The notes: a model not told the origin generated them from the letters alone. A stretch of 64,000 nt of DNA from Bradyrhizobium lablabi (GCF_018129385.1 NZ_JAFCLN010000009.1:124001-188000); one strand, 5' to 3'; shown: positions 16,059 to 25,086, numbered from the stretch's first letter. Made by a program: numbers and translations.

Positions 16059-18335
16059 CTAGAACGTCACGCCCGCCTTCAACAGATAGCTGCGGCCCGG
16101 CAGCGGATAGGCCGAGAAGCGGCCCGGCGTGAAGGAGCTCTGGATCGCATAGTCGTAATAGAGCGCATCGAGCAGATTGTTGACGGCGAACGACCAGAAG
16201 AAGTTCTGGTAGGCGCCGCTCAGCTTGAGATCGATGGTGGCATTCGCCGGGATTGTGCTGCGCTGATTGGCCTGGTCGTTGTCCATGAAGCGGGAGCTCC
16301 AGGCCCGCAGCGTGCCGTCCAGCACCAGATAGTTCTGCCAGATGTTCCAGGTGACGCCGGCGCTGCCGGTGTAGCGGGAGACCAGCGGCACGTCGCTGCC
16401 GGCGAACGGTCCTTCGCGGAAGACCGCGCGGGTGTAGGCCATGCCGCTGCGGAAGGTGACGGTATCGCTGACGCGCAGCGACGAACTGGCCTCCGCGCCG
16501 TAGCGGCGGGTCGGGTCGAGGTTGACGTTGAAGAACAGCGCCGGAATGAAATGGATCTCGTTCTCGAGGTCCATGTTGTAGATGCTGGCCTGCGCCTGGA
16601 AGCGGTTGGTCTTGACGCGGAAGCCGCCCTCGACATCCCAGGAAGTCTGCGTCTTCAGCCTGAAGTCGCCGGGGATCGGATTAAAGAATTCGTCGAACGC
16701 CGGACCCGAGGCCACTCGTTCCTCGACGTTCGGCGTGCGGAACGCGTGTGCGGCGCGGCCGAACACCGAGAACACGTCGGTGAAGCGATGCTCGATGCCG
16801 ACATGCAGCGCGTAGTTGGTTTCGCTCTGGTCGAGCGGAAGGGCCTGGGCGCCGCAATTGAAGAAACTGACACAGCCGGGCGCGAAGGGATCGTAGCGAT
16901 CCCGGGCGTTCAGCCAGGTATTTTGAATCCTGCCGCCGTAGGCGAAGTCGGTCGTCGGCAACAGGCCGATCGTCTGCTGCCAGTATCCGGCCAGCGATTG
17001 TTGCGACAGATTGTAGACATGGTCCGGGACAAAACCCTTGAATGCCCCGCGGCTCTGGTCGAAGTCCGCGCTGTAATAATCGATGCCGGTCAGAATTTGC
17101 GACGGCAGACCGAAGATCACATTCTTGACGCTCAGGCGCGGGGTGATCGACCAGGTCGTCAGGTCGGCGTCGACATAGGTCGAGGCAAAGCTCGGCAGCG
17201 GGTCGGTGCCGAAGAATGCGCCCTGGCTCTTCTTGTTGCGCACGCCGCCATCGACGATCAGGTCGACGCCCTCGATGATGGTCTTGGTGAAGCCGGCTGT
17301 GGCGCTCTTGCCCTGCTGGTTGCCGTAATCGAACGGGGTTGCGGCGCCCCTGCGATTGGTGGCGAGCTCATTGAGCCCGATGTTCGGATCGACCAGCCGT
17401 CCGCCCGGAAAGCCGAGTTTCTGATCGTCGCCGGTGACGGTGAGGAACGCCTTCAGATCATGCGTCGTGTAGTTGAGGTTGCCGACGCCGCTCCGCTGGT
17501 CGAGCGCGTTGTTCTGGCGATAGCCGTCGGACTTGATGGCATAGCCGTAGAACGAGGTCGACCACGGCCCTTGATTGGTGGACACCGAGAGATTGCCGAG
17601 CCGCGTGTTGAACGAGCCGACGCCGGCCTCGGCGCGGATCGCGGCCGGCGGGCCGCCGACGCCGTTCTTCAGCACGATGTTGATGACGCCGCCCACCGCG
17701 TTATCGCCATAGAGCACCGCGCCGCTGTTGCCGCGGGTGATCTCGATGCGCTCGATCGAAGGCAGCGGAATGGTCGACAGATCGACCTGCGCCATGTCGA
17801 CGTCGTTGAGCCGGCGGCCGTTGATCAGGATCAGCGTGTTCGACGTCGCAAAAGCACCGAAGCCGCGCAGGTCGACCGAAGTCTTGGCCCCGTTGGCCGG
17901 GACGCCATACAGCGTGGTGAGCTGCACGCCGGGCACCTGGCCGAGAATGTCGGGCAGATTGTTCGACGGCGAATGGGCGATGTCTGCGGCGGTGATCACG
18001 GTCGAGGACGCGCCGACGATGCCGTTGAACTGGCGGCCGCCGCCGCCGGTGCCACTGCCGTCGCCGGTCCCTGCGCCGGTGCTTACTCCGTCGGCGGTTC
18101 CGGTGCCGGCGCCGCGCGAAGGCCGCGCGGTTCGTGCCGGGCGCGTCGCGCCGCCGCCGTCGCTGTCCAGCGGCCTGGCGCGGGTCTTGTTCTGATCGGT
18201 GGGCGGGCTGACCTCGACCGGTGGCAGGGTCGTCGGCGGTGTTTGCGCCCAGGCGATCGGACTACTGAGCGCGAGAATGGAGGTGGCTAGCAGAAACGGG
18301 CGGCGCCGCTTTGCGGGTTTTGATGTGGCAGACAT
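16059..18335 (-). CDS. btuB: TonB-dependent outer-membrane receptor for cobalamin (BtuB-like)
   Basis: The 758-residue protein has a signal peptide (to about residue 30, ending SPIAWAQ), a Pro/Gly/Thr-rich linker (about 40-100) including a low-complexity Gly-Thr stretch, a plug domain (about 105-225: VITAADIA..LPDILGQVPGVQ, LDVRGFG-like VDLRGFG, LINGRRLND, IEITRGNSGAVLYGDNAVGGVINI) and a 22-strand-type barrel ending in an aromatic F. The cobalamin riboswitch just upstream and the divergent btuCDF genes make B12 or a corrinoid the likely ligand. The ATG at 18335 fits the signal peptide. The long Gly-rich linker before the plug is unusual. Confidence 0.9.
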   Translation of the reverse strand: MSATSKPAKRRRPFLLATSILALSSPIAWAQTPPTTLPPVEVSPPTDQNKTRARPLDSDGGGATRPARTARPSRGAGTGTADGVSTGAGTGDGSGTGGGGRQFNGIVGASSTVITAADIAHSPSNNLPDILGQVPGVQLTTLYGVPANGAKTSVDLRGFGAFATSNTLILINGRRLNDVDMAQVDLSTIPLPSIERIEITRGNSGAVLYGDNAVGGVINIVLKNGVGGPPAAIRAEAGVGSFNTRLGNLSVSTNQGPWSTSFYGYAIKSDGYRQNNALDQRSGVGNLNYTTHDLKAFLTVTGDDQKLGFPGGRLVDPNIGLNELATNRRGAATPFDYGNQQGKSATAGFTKTIIEGVDLIVDGGVRNKKSQGAFFGTDPLPSFASTYVDADLTTWSITPRLSVKNVIFGLPSQILTGIDYYSADFDQSRGAFKGFVPDHVYNLSQQSLAGYWQQTIGLLPTTDFAYGGRIQNTWLNARDRYDPFAPGCVSFFNCGAQALPLDQSETNYALHVGIEHRFTDVFSVFGRAAHAFRTPNVEERVASGPAFDEFFNPIPGDFRLKTQTSWDVEGGFRVKTNRFQAQASIYNMDLENEIHFIPALFFNVNLDPTRRYGAEASSSLRVSDTVTFRSGMAYTRAVFREGPFAGSDVPLVSRYTGSAGVTWNIWQNYLVLDGTLRAWSSRFMDNDQANQRSTIPANATIDLKLSGAYQNFFWSFAVNNLLDALYYDYAIQSSFTPGRFSAYPLPGRSYLLKAGVTF

Positions 18336-18459
18336 GGTTCGGGCCTCGGCATGACGTCAGTGGCACGTCACAGCGAACCAGGGCCCACCATCGCTTTGTC
18401 AAAAGCTCCGGCGAAGCTAATGTCTGTACTCCCCGACCGACATCTTCGCGTGTGACCAC

Positions 18460-18632
18460 GGTTGACGGCAGGTCTCCTGGCTCGCGGGTCGCTACCCTTC
18501 ACCGCCTTCCCGGGACCGAGATTCCCAGTGGCATATGGCGAAGGATTCGCCGCTTACAGTTGCGGGGGCAGCCGCGGCATTGGGGCTAACGCCCCGCACC
18601 GCATTCCCTTTTGATCCCAATCAAGGAACCGT
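18460..18632 (-). promoter_or_regulatory. Cobalamin (AdoCbl) riboswitch controlling btuB
   Basis: Read on the minus strand the stretch contains the conserved core GCAACTGTAAGCGG, GCCACTGGGAA and the B12 box AGCCAGGAGACCTGCC (18468-18483) in the right order, with the 5' limb GGTTCC..AAAAGGGAATGCGGT. The receptor start codon lies about 125 bases beyond, leaving room for an expression platform. When cobalamin binds, btuB expression should fall. Confidence 0.93.
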
Positions 18633-18765
18633 CACGATCATCTAAGAAGGGTGGCGGAACCGGAGTCAATGCGGGTACGCCTTTTGTTCGGGCTTGCTTG
18701 TGCCCGGCCCCATTCATTGCCATGAGATTCTTCGATGAAGCGACTTTCCTGCAACAGGATGATCG

Positions 18766-19809
18766 ATGAGCGTTGAGAGCGTGATGCCGGCGGCCGACAT
18801 CGCCGCGCGCCGCCGCCTCGGCGTGACCGCCGCCATGGCCGCGCTCGTCGTGCTGCTAGCGCTGGTCTCGCTCGGGATCGGGCCGGTGCGGCTGTCGCCG
18901 CTCGCGGTGACGGAGGCGCTGTTCGGCGGCGGCAGCGACGTGTCGCAGGTGATCGTGCGCGAGATCCGCCTGCCGCGGACGATTTTGGGGCTGGCGATCG
19001 GCGCGATCCTGGGACTATCGGGCGCGGCGTTGCAGGGGCTGCTGCGCAATCCGCTGGCCTCGCCCTCGCTGTTCGGTGCGCCGCAATCGGCGGCGTTCGG
19101 CGCGGTGGTGGTGATCGCGTTCGGCCTTGCCGATGTGCGCTCCTACGCGCTGCCGGTCGCGGCGATCGCGGCGGCCTTCGGCTCGGTATTCGTGCTGCTG
19201 TCGATTGCCGGACGCAATGCGGGCTTGCTGATCCTGATTCTGTCTGGGCTGGCGATCTCGAGCTTTGCGGGAGCGGCGACCGCGCTGGTGATGAACCTAT
19301 CGCAAAATCCGTTCGTGGTGCTGGAGATCGCGTTCTGGCTGCTCGGCTCGCTCGAGGACCGCAGCTTTCAGCACGTGGCGCTGGCGCTGCCGTTCATCGT
19401 GCTGGGCGCGATTATTCTTTTCAGTCAGCGCAGCGCATTTCGCGCGCTCAGCCTTGGCGAGGAGACCGCGCAGAGCCTCGGCGTCGATGTCGCCCGGCTG
19501 CGGCTCGCGGTGATCCTCGGCGTCGCGCTCGGCGTCGGCGGCGCGGTGGCGGTGACCGGCACCATCGGCTTCATTGGCCTCGTCGCGCCGCATCTGATGC
19601 GGCCGCTGATCGGACACGATCCGGCGCGGCTGTTGATCCCGAGTGCGCTGGCGGGTAGCGCACTATTACTCGCCGCCGATATCGCGGTGCGCATCATCCC
19701 ATCGACATCAGATATCAAGGTCGGCGTGCTGACCTCGATCATCGGCGTGCCGTTCTTCCTCTATCTGATCATGCGCGAACGCCGCGCACTCGGCGGAGGC
19801 GTGATATGA
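18766..19809 (+). CDS. btuC: Cobalamin ABC transporter permease (FecCD family)
   Basis: The 347-residue product has about ten transmembrane helices and the FecCD/BtuC hallmarks LPRTILGLAIGAILGLSGAALQGLLRNPLASPSLFG and the coupling-helix region GEETAQSLGVDVARLR, then GTIGFIGLVAPHLMRPLIGHDP. It forms the membrane channel of a metal-chelate/B12 importer. It begins the rightward operon; its stop overlaps the ATPase start (ATGA at 19806-19809). The permease alone cannot separate B12 from haem or siderophore; the riboswitch and receptor next door argue for B12. No second riboswitch is visible ahead of this gene. Confidence 0.9.
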   Translation: MSVESVMPAADIAARRRLGVTAAMAALVVLLALVSLGIGPVRLSPLAVTEALFGGGSDVSQVIVREIRLPRTILGLAIGAILGLSGAALQGLLRNPLASPSLFGAPQSAAFGAVVVIAFGLADVRSYALPVAAIAAAFGSVFVLLSIAGRNAGLLILILSGLAISSFAGAATALVMNLSQNPFVVLEIAFWLLGSLEDRSFQHVALALPFIVLGAIILFSQRSAFRALSLGEETAQSLGVDVARLRLAVILGVALGVGGAVAVTGTIGFIGLVAPHLMRPLIGHDPARLLIPSALAGSALLLAADIAVRIIPSTSDIKVGVLTSIIGVPFFLYLIMRERRALGGGVI

Positions 19810-20582
19810 CGATGCTCACGGCGAAAAATCTGAACGTGGCGTTGGGTGGCCGCATTGTGCTCAGCGATGTCTCGCTGTCGCTGTCCTCGGGTCATCTGGT
19901 TGCGCTGGTTGGGCCGAATGGCGCCGGCAAGACCACGCTGCTGCGCGCGCTCGCGGGCCTCATTCCGTCCGAAGGCGCGATCCAGGTCGGCGGCGAAGCG
20001 CTGTCGTCGCTGCCGCTGCGCGAGCGGGCAAAACGCTTTGCCTATCTGCCGCAGGGTCACATCGTGCACTGGCCGCTGCCGGCGCGCGACATCGTCGCGC
20101 TCGGTCGCTATCCGCATGGCGTCACCGATCCGGCGCGCTTGTCGCCCAGGGATGCCGAGGTGGTGCTGCGCGCCATGCTGGCGACCGACGTGGTGGCGTT
20201 TTCGGATCGCCTCGTCACCCAACTCTCCGGCGGTGAACGCAGCCGCGTTGCGCTGGCCCGCGTGCTCGCGGTGGAGGCGCCGGTGATCCTGGCGGACGAG
20301 CCGACGGCTTCGCTCGACCCGCGGCACCAACTCGACGTCATGAAGAATCTGCGCGCCGCCGCCGATGGCGACGTGCTGGTGATCGTGGTGACGCATGACC
20401 TTGGCCTTGCCGCGCGCTTTGCCGACCATGTGCTGGTGCTCTCGGACGGGCAGCTGGCCTCGCAGGGCGCTCCTGCGGAGGCGCTGTCGGAAGAGGTGAT
20501 GGCAAACGTATTCCGCATCAGCGCCTATCGCGCGGAGTACCAGCGCGAGGCTGTCATCGTGCCGTGGACGGAAAGCCGATGA
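19806..20582 (+). CDS. btuD: Cobalamin ABC transporter ATPase
   Basis: The 258-residue ATPase has Walker A VGPNGAGKTTLLRAL (about residues 36-50), signature LSGGERSRVALARVL, Walker B PVILADEPTASLD and H-loop VVTHD. It starts within the btuC stop codon and its own stop overlaps the next start, the tight packing expected of one transcription unit. Motifs fit the FecE/BtuD/HmuV group. The HIVHWPLPARDIVALGRYPHG stretch is the usual Q-loop neighbourhood for this group. Confidence 0.9.
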   Translation: MTMLTAKNLNVALGGRIVLSDVSLSLSSGHLVALVGPNGAGKTTLLRALAGLIPSEGAIQVGGEALSSLPLRERAKRFAYLPQGHIVHWPLPARDIVALGRYPHGVTDPARLSPRDAEVVLRAMLATDVVAFSDRLVTQLSGGERSRVALARVLAVEAPVILADEPTASLDPRHQLDVMKNLRAAADGDVLVIVVTHDLGLAARFADHVLVLSDGQLASQGAPAEALSEEVMANVFRISAYRAEYQREAVIVPWTESR

Positions 20583-21403
20583 GACGGGCGCTGCTTGCCA
20601 TCGTCACGTTGGCGCTGACCGCCGGTGCATCGCAAGCGGCGGCACCGCGCATCGTGTCGATGAACATCTGTACCGACCAGAACCTGCTGGCGCTGGCGGA
20701 CCCTGCGCAGGTTATCGGCTTGAGCCGCTTTGCGCGTGATGGGCGTCTGGGCTGGGTCGAAGGCGCGCGAAAATTCCCGATCCTGTCTGGCGGCGCCGAG
20801 GACATCCTGGTGCTGAAGCCCGATGTCGTCACCGCAAGCCAGTTCGACAAGCGATCGACCCGCGAGATTCTCAAGGCCAACGGCGTCAACCTGATCGAAC
20901 TGCCGGTGCCGCGCACGCTTGCCGAGGTGCGCGATCAGATCCGCGAGATGGGCAATATCGCGGGACATCCCGAGCGCGCCACCGCCGAAATCGCCCGGCT
21001 CGATGCGGCGATTGCGGAAGCGCGCAAGGCGGCGGGCGGCAAGCATTTTCGCGTGCTGCCGGTCTCGCGCCGCGGCTGGGTGCCGGGCCGCGACAGTTTT
21101 GTCGGCGCGATCCTGGCCGAGGCGGGGCTGGCGAATGCGGCCGGCGAGCTCGGCGTCGATTTTGGCGGCTTTGCCTCGCTGGAGCAGATCGTGCAGCTCC
21201 AGCCGGATTTCCTGGTGGTCTCCGATGCCGGCGAGCGCGCCGAGGACGACGGCAGCGCGTTTTTGCTGCACCCGGCGCTGGAGCGGTTCTATCCGCGCGA
21301 CAAGCGCATCGTGATCCCGGGACGGATGACGGAATGCGGCGGCGTGCTGCTGGCCGATGCGCTGGAGGCGCTGACGAGGGAGTTGAGGCGGGTGGTGAAG
21401 TAA
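20579..21403 (+). CDS. btuF: Periplasmic cobalamin-binding protein (BtuF-like)
   Basis: From the ATG at 20579, which overlaps the btuD stop as ATGA, the product is 274 residues with a signal peptide MRRALLAIVTLALTAGASQA and the class III binding-protein pattern RIVSMNICTDQNLLALA..VIGLSRFA, with ILVLKPDVV and FLVVSD strands joined by a long helix. It should deliver the ligand from the receptor side to BtuC2D2. A GTG at 20564 would add five residues and is less likely. The protein is near the usual BtuF length. Confidence 0.88.
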   Translation: MRRALLAIVTLALTAGASQAAAPRIVSMNICTDQNLLALADPAQVIGLSRFARDGRLGWVEGARKFPILSGGAEDILVLKPDVVTASQFDKRSTREILKANGVNLIELPVPRTLAEVRDQIREMGNIAGHPERATAEIARLDAAIAEARKAAGGKHFRVLPVSRRGWVPGRDSFVGAILAEAGLANAAGELGVDFGGFASLEQIVQLQPDFLVVSDAGERAEDDGSAFLLHPALERFYPRDKRIVIPGRMTECGGVLLADALEALTRELRRVVK

Positions 21404-21410
21404 ACTCCGT

Positions 21411-21533
21411 CGTCGTCCCTGCGAACGCAGGGACCCATAACCACTGGCGGCGATTGTTGAAGCGAAGCCGTCAACCATCCTGCTCTAACAACAGCGCCGC
21501 GGCGTATGGGTCCCTGCGTTCGCAGGGACGACG
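21411..21533. repeat. Fold-back repeat, GTCGTCCCTGC family, copy 1
   Basis: The ends are long inverted arms: CGTCGTCCCTGCGAACGCAG..ACCCATAACCA on the left and GTATGGGTCCCTGC..CAGGGACGACG on the right. Each arm also contains its own small hairpin (CCCTGCG..CGCAGGG). It lies between convergent genes. A second copy is at 37016-37135. Confidence 0.85.
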
Positions 21534-21540
21534 GGATTGC

Positions 21541-22581
21541 TTACCCCTGCACCACCGGCCCGCCGGCCTTTTTCCAGGCGTCGATGCCGCCTTCAATATG
21601 GACAGTGTTGGCAAGCCCCGCTTCCTTGGCGGCCCGCACCGCCATCGCGGAGCGCTCGCCGAAGGCGCAGAAGAACACGACGCGGCGGCCGGTGGCGGCG
21701 GCGACTTCGCGCAGCATGCCGCCGGGGCGCAGACTTTCGTCGATGCTTGGATAAGGCGCATGCAGCGCGCCGGAGAGCATGCCGTGCTTGATGCGCTCGC
21801 CGCTCTCGCGCAGGTCGACCAGCAGAATGTCGGGGCGGCCGAGGCTTGCGATCGCATCGCGCGCGCTCAGGGCAAGGCCTTCCTTGGCGAGTTCGTCCTG
21901 ATGCAGGCCGACATGCATGTTGGCCGGGATCACCACGTCCATCAGCTTTGGATTCGGCAGGTTGAGCTTGCCCATCAGCTCGACGTAATCGTCGACCGAT
22001 TTCACCTGTAGCCGCGGATTGAAGCGCTTCTCCTCGCCGATGGTGGAGACGGTGTCGCCCTTGTAGTCATGGGCTGGGAAGACCATGGTCTCATCCGGGA
22101 GCTTCAGCAGCCGGTTGAAGATCGAATCGTATTGCGCGCGGGCGCTGCCGTTCTGGAAATCGGTGCGGCCGGTGCCGCGGATCAACAGCGTATCGCCGGT
22201 GAAGACGCGGTCGCCCATCAGGTAGCTGTAGGAATCGTCGGTGTGGCCGGGCGTGTACATCACGTCGAGCGCAAGGCCTTCGATCGTCACCCGGTCGCCG
22301 TCGGAGACGCGCATCGAGACCACGTCGGCCTTGCTCTGCTCGCCCATGATGGTGATGCAGTGGGTGCGGTCGCGCAGTTCACCGAGGCCGGTGACGTGGT
22401 CGGCATGCAGATGCGTATCCACCGCCTTGACCAGTTTCAGATCGAGCTCGCGCAGCAACTGGCAATAGCGGTCGGCCTTTTCCAGCACGGGATCGAGGAT
22501 CAGCGCCTCGCCGCCGGCCCGGCTCGCCAGCAGATAGGAATAGGTGCCGGAGACGCTGTCGAATAGCTGACGGAAGATCAT
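21541..22581 (-). CDS. Persulfide dioxygenase-like MBL hydrolase fused to rhodanese
   Basis: The 346-residue protein joins an N-terminal metallo-beta-lactamase domain (metal motif HLHADH at residues 57-62, PGHTDDSYSY, FTGDTLLIRGTGRTDFQNG, FPAHDYKG; ETHE1-like) to a C-terminal rhodanese domain with its catalytic cysteine in VVFFCAFGERSA (about residue 305). Such fusions oxidise glutathione persulfide to sulfite and transfer sulfane sulfur. It follows the sox genes on the same strand after a 267-base gap with a repeat, which suggests sulfide or persulfide clearance alongside thiosulfate oxidation. The ATG at 22581 gives the normal family start MIFRQLFD. Confidence 0.9.
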   Translation of the reverse strand: MIFRQLFDSVSGTYSYLLASRAGGEALILDPVLEKADRYCQLLRELDLKLVKAVDTHLHADHVTGLGELRDRTHCITIMGEQSKADVVSMRVSDGDRVTIEGLALDVMYTPGHTDDSYSYLMGDRVFTGDTLLIRGTGRTDFQNGSARAQYDSIFNRLLKLPDETMVFPAHDYKGDTVSTIGEEKRFNPRLQVKSVDDYVELMGKLNLPNPKLMDVVIPANMHVGLHQDELAKEGLALSARDAIASLGRPDILLVDLRESGERIKHGMLSGALHAPYPSIDESLRPGGMLREVAAATGRRVVFFCAFGERSAMAVRAAKEAGLANTVHIEGGIDAWKKAGGPVVQG

Positions 22582-22719
22582 GGCAGGATTTGCTTCCTGA
22601 TGAAGTATCAGGGCAATAATATTCTATTCCGACCGTGTTCTCAAACCTTTCCTTCTCACGCTAAGGTGCGTTCTGTCGCGTCGTTGCGCCGCTTTTCGCG
22701 AGCGGACCTCTCGATTTCG

Positions 22720-22836
22720 AGATTGCGAGGAGCCAAGCGACGAAGCATCCAGCTTTCTTGCTGCGGCAAAGCTGGATTGCTTCGCGGAGCCTGTCATCGG
22801 GCGCGCATTCGCGCGACCCGTTGGCTCGCAATGACG
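22720..22836. repeat. Fold-back repeat, ATTGCGAGGAGC family, degenerate copy
   Basis: Left end AGATTGCGAGGAGCCAAGCG and right end GCTCGCAATGACG, with inner arms GCATCCAGCTTT / AAAGCTGGATTGC. The right half is interrupted by about 35 extra bases with their own fold-back (GGGCGCGCATTCGCGCGACC). Cleaner copies lie at 31728-31813 and 61984-62073. Confidence 0.75.
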
Positions 22837-22848
22837 GGCGTGGCGGGG

Positions 22849-23304
22849 TTACGGCTTCACCAGCGTATAGCCGTTTTCGGTCAGATGCAGGATTTGCGCG
22901 ACGCCAACCTGCACCGGCGTTGCCACGGACAAAAATTCCGGGCGCTTGCCGGTGTCGCGCTCGATCGTGTCGACGGTGTTGAGGCAGATGTCGACGCGCA
23001 CGCCCTGGGCCACGATGCTTTCGACCGCCTTGCGGTTCGGGTTATCGGGCTTGAGCAAATCGATGCCGGGGCCGAAGGCCACCACCTCGATCGCCACCTT
23101 GTCCGGGTCGTAGTATTTCATCAGATTATTGGCGACCGAGATCACGAGGCCCTGCTTTTTCGGGTCGTTGTCGGAAAGCTGTAGCACGATCTTGTGCTCG
23201 GCAAACGGCTTGTCCTGAAGCGGGATCTGCTGGGCCGCGGCGAGCGAGGGCATCAGCAGCAGCGCTGCGATCGCGGCGCGCGGATGTGCGAGAAGGTGGC
23301 TCAT
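22849..23304 (-). CDS. Periplasmic DsrE-family protein of the sox cluster
   Basis: The product is 151 residues with a signal peptide (MSHLLAHPRAAIAALLLMPSLAAA) and a DsrE/DsrF-like fold, HKIVLQLSDNDPKKQGLVISVANNLMKYY..VAIEVVAFGPGI, with a single cysteine in VRVDICLNT at the position where this family carries its sulfur-binding Cys. Its start codon overlaps the soxB stop (ATGA at 23301-23304), so it is the last gene of the sox operon. A role in handling or sensing sulfane sulfur in the periplasm is inferred from the family and the location. Confidence 0.82.
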   Translation of the reverse strand: MSHLLAHPRAAIAALLLMPSLAAAQQIPLQDKPFAEHKIVLQLSDNDPKKQGLVISVANNLMKYYDPDKVAIEVVAFGPGIDLLKPDNPNRKAVESIVAQGVRVDICLNTVDTIERDTGKRPEFLSVATPVQVGVAQILHLTENGYTLVKP

Positions 23305-25049
23305 CCCTGTCCTGCGATGCCCGGATTGTCGTCGACGCCCTTGATGGTGACGCCCGACGGCTGACGGTTCGGCGGCTTGCCCGAGCGCAGATGCTTTGCG
23401 ACCACGTCCCACACCGGAGCGCCGGTCTGCTCGTTGACCGATGCCCATCCCGCCACCTTGTAGTGCTTGCCCGCTTCGAGCCTGTGACCGCTTTCCAGTT
23501 TCAGGTCGGAGATGCGGTGGCCGACGCTCTCGGCCGGCGCGCAGGTGTAGAGCAGCCCGCCGGTGCGAACCATGTCGCCGCCCTGCTGGTAATAGGGATC
23601 AGCATTGAAGAGGTTGTCGCAGACATCTTCGAGGATGTCCTTGATCTGGCCGCCGGTCATGCGCTGCACATAGGTGGCGGGATAGGTGACGGCGGTCTGC
23701 GCCAACACATCTTCCATCGTCAGCGGCTGGCCGGCGAGCGCGGTGGTGCCCCAGCGAAAGCCCGGCGACAGCGCGATCTCGGCGTCGAGCTCTTCGCGGA
23801 GCGCGTCGCAAATCAACAGGTCCATGGTGCCGCTGAAATTGCCGCGGCGGTAGAGCAGGCGGTCGGCGGTGCCGATCTTCTCGCTCCAGGCCATTGCCTG
23901 CGCGCCGCGCGTCTTGTCGATCTGCGCCGCCATCGCGGCATCCGGCTTCAATAGCTCCGAAAATACCGGCAGCAGGCGGTAGCGCACATCGGCAACCTTG
24001 CCTTTGGATAGATCAAGGTCGAGCACGCCAAGGAATTTCCCGTTCGAGCCGGCATTGGTGACGAGCGTAACGCCGCCCGCATTTCTTACTGCGATCGGTT
24101 GCGGCACGGCGTCATGGGTGTGGCCGCCCAGGATCACGTCGATGCCGGTGACGCGGCTGGCGAGCTTGAGGTCGACATCCATGCCGTTATGCGACAGCAG
24201 GATCACCGCATCGACCTTGTCCTTGCCGCGCAGTCCATCGACCAGCTTTTGCAATTCTTCGTCGCGGATGCCGAACTTCCAGTCCGGCGTGAAACGCTTG
24301 GGGTGCGCGATCGGCACATAGGGAAAGGCTTGGCCGATCACGGCGATGCGGTAGCCGCCGATCTCCTTGATGATGTTGGGCTTGAAGACGCGGCCCGACG
24401 CCGGATCGAACGCCTTGGCATCGTTGAAGGCGGCTTCTTCCGTGAGGAACACGTTCTGCGCCAGGAACTCGCCCTTGAAGCGGGCGAGGTTGTCGCGCAG
24501 CGCCTTCTCGCCATAGGTGAATTCCCAATGGCCGGTCATCGCCTCGATGCCGAGCAAATTGGCGGCTTCCACCATGTCGGCGCCCTGCATCTCGTTGGAA
24601 AGGCCGGTGCCCTGCCAGAGATCACCGCCATCGAGCAGCATCGAGCGATTGATGCCGACGTCGCCGCGCAGCCGGTCGATCAGGGTCTTCAGATGCGCGA
24701 AGCCGCCGAGCTTGCCGAAACGGCCCGCCGCCTTTTCGAATTCCAGGCAGGTGAAGGCGTAGGCATCGGCGCTGTCGGGGCGTATGCCAAAGCGGTCGAG
24801 AAAGGCTTTGCCGACCAGATGCGGCGGATTGCCTGCCATCGCGCCGATGCCGAGATTGACGCTGGGCTCGCGGAAGAACACCGGCCTGAGCTGCGCATGG
24901 GTGTCCGTGATGTGCAGGATGCGCGCGTCGCCGAACCGTTCGATGTCGTAGACGCTGGCGTTGTCGGCGCCGCGGGCGAGGCGCGGGAACCCAGCCGATA
25001 GGGTAGCGGCGCCTGTAGCCTTGAGAAAATCCCTGCGCCGGATGGTCAT
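23301..25049 (-). CDS. soxB: Thiosulfohydrolase SoxB, Tat-exported
   Basis: The 582-residue protein starts MTIRRRDFLKATGAA, a twin-arginine signal, then the 5'-nucleotidase-like metallophosphoesterase fold: ILHITDTHAQL, LLDGGDLWQGTG, EAMTGHWEFTYG, VILLSHNGMDVDL and ILGGHTHD supply the dinuclear metal ligands. The C-terminal domain contains the GGDMVRTGGL stretch. SoxB releases sulfate from the SoxY-bound S-thiosulfonate in the periplasm. Length is close to normal for SoxB. Between it and soxK is a fold-back repeat, so soxB may have reduced cotranscription with the genes before it. Confidence 0.96.
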   Translation of the reverse strand: MTIRRRDFLKATGAATLSAGFPRLARGADNASVYDIERFGDARILHITDTHAQLRPVFFREPSVNLGIGAMAGNPPHLVGKAFLDRFGIRPDSADAYAFTCLEFEKAAGRFGKLGGFAHLKTLIDRLRGDVGINRSMLLDGGDLWQGTGLSNEMQGADMVEAANLLGIEAMTGHWEFTYGEKALRDNLARFKGEFLAQNVFLTEEAAFNDAKAFDPASGRVFKPNIIKEIGGYRIAVIGQAFPYVPIAHPKRFTPDWKFGIRDEELQKLVDGLRGKDKVDAVILLSHNGMDVDLKLASRVTGIDVILGGHTHDAVPQPIAVRNAGGVTLVTNAGSNGKFLGVLDLDLSKGKVADVRYRLLPVFSELLKPDAAMAAQIDKTRGAQAMAWSEKIGTADRLLYRRGNFSGTMDLLICDALREELDAEIALSPGFRWGTTALAGQPLTMEDVLAQTAVTYPATYVQRMTGGQIKDILEDVCDNLFNADPYYQQGGDMVRTGGLLYTCAPAESVGHRISDLKLESGHRLEAGKHYKVAGWASVNEQTGAPVWDVVAKHLRSGKPPNRQPSGVTIKGVDDNPGIAGQG

Positions 25050-25086
25050 GTGTTGTCTTCTGAGCGAACGAAACAGGCCATTATGT

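Noticed and set aside
15870..18290. 806-codon open frame antisense to btuB
   Set aside because: It is the mirror of a strong TonB-receptor frame in high-GC DNA; its translation is Arg/Ala/Val/Gly-rich without domains, and it would overlap the receptor completely.
18640..18765. A second cobalamin riboswitch in front of btuC
   Set aside because: No B12 box or GCAACTGTAAGCGG-type core on the plus strand; only the minus-strand copy is present.
21411..21533. Possible CRISPR-like repeat pair
   Set aside because: Only two inverted arms, not a series of direct repeats with unique spacers, and no cas genes are present.
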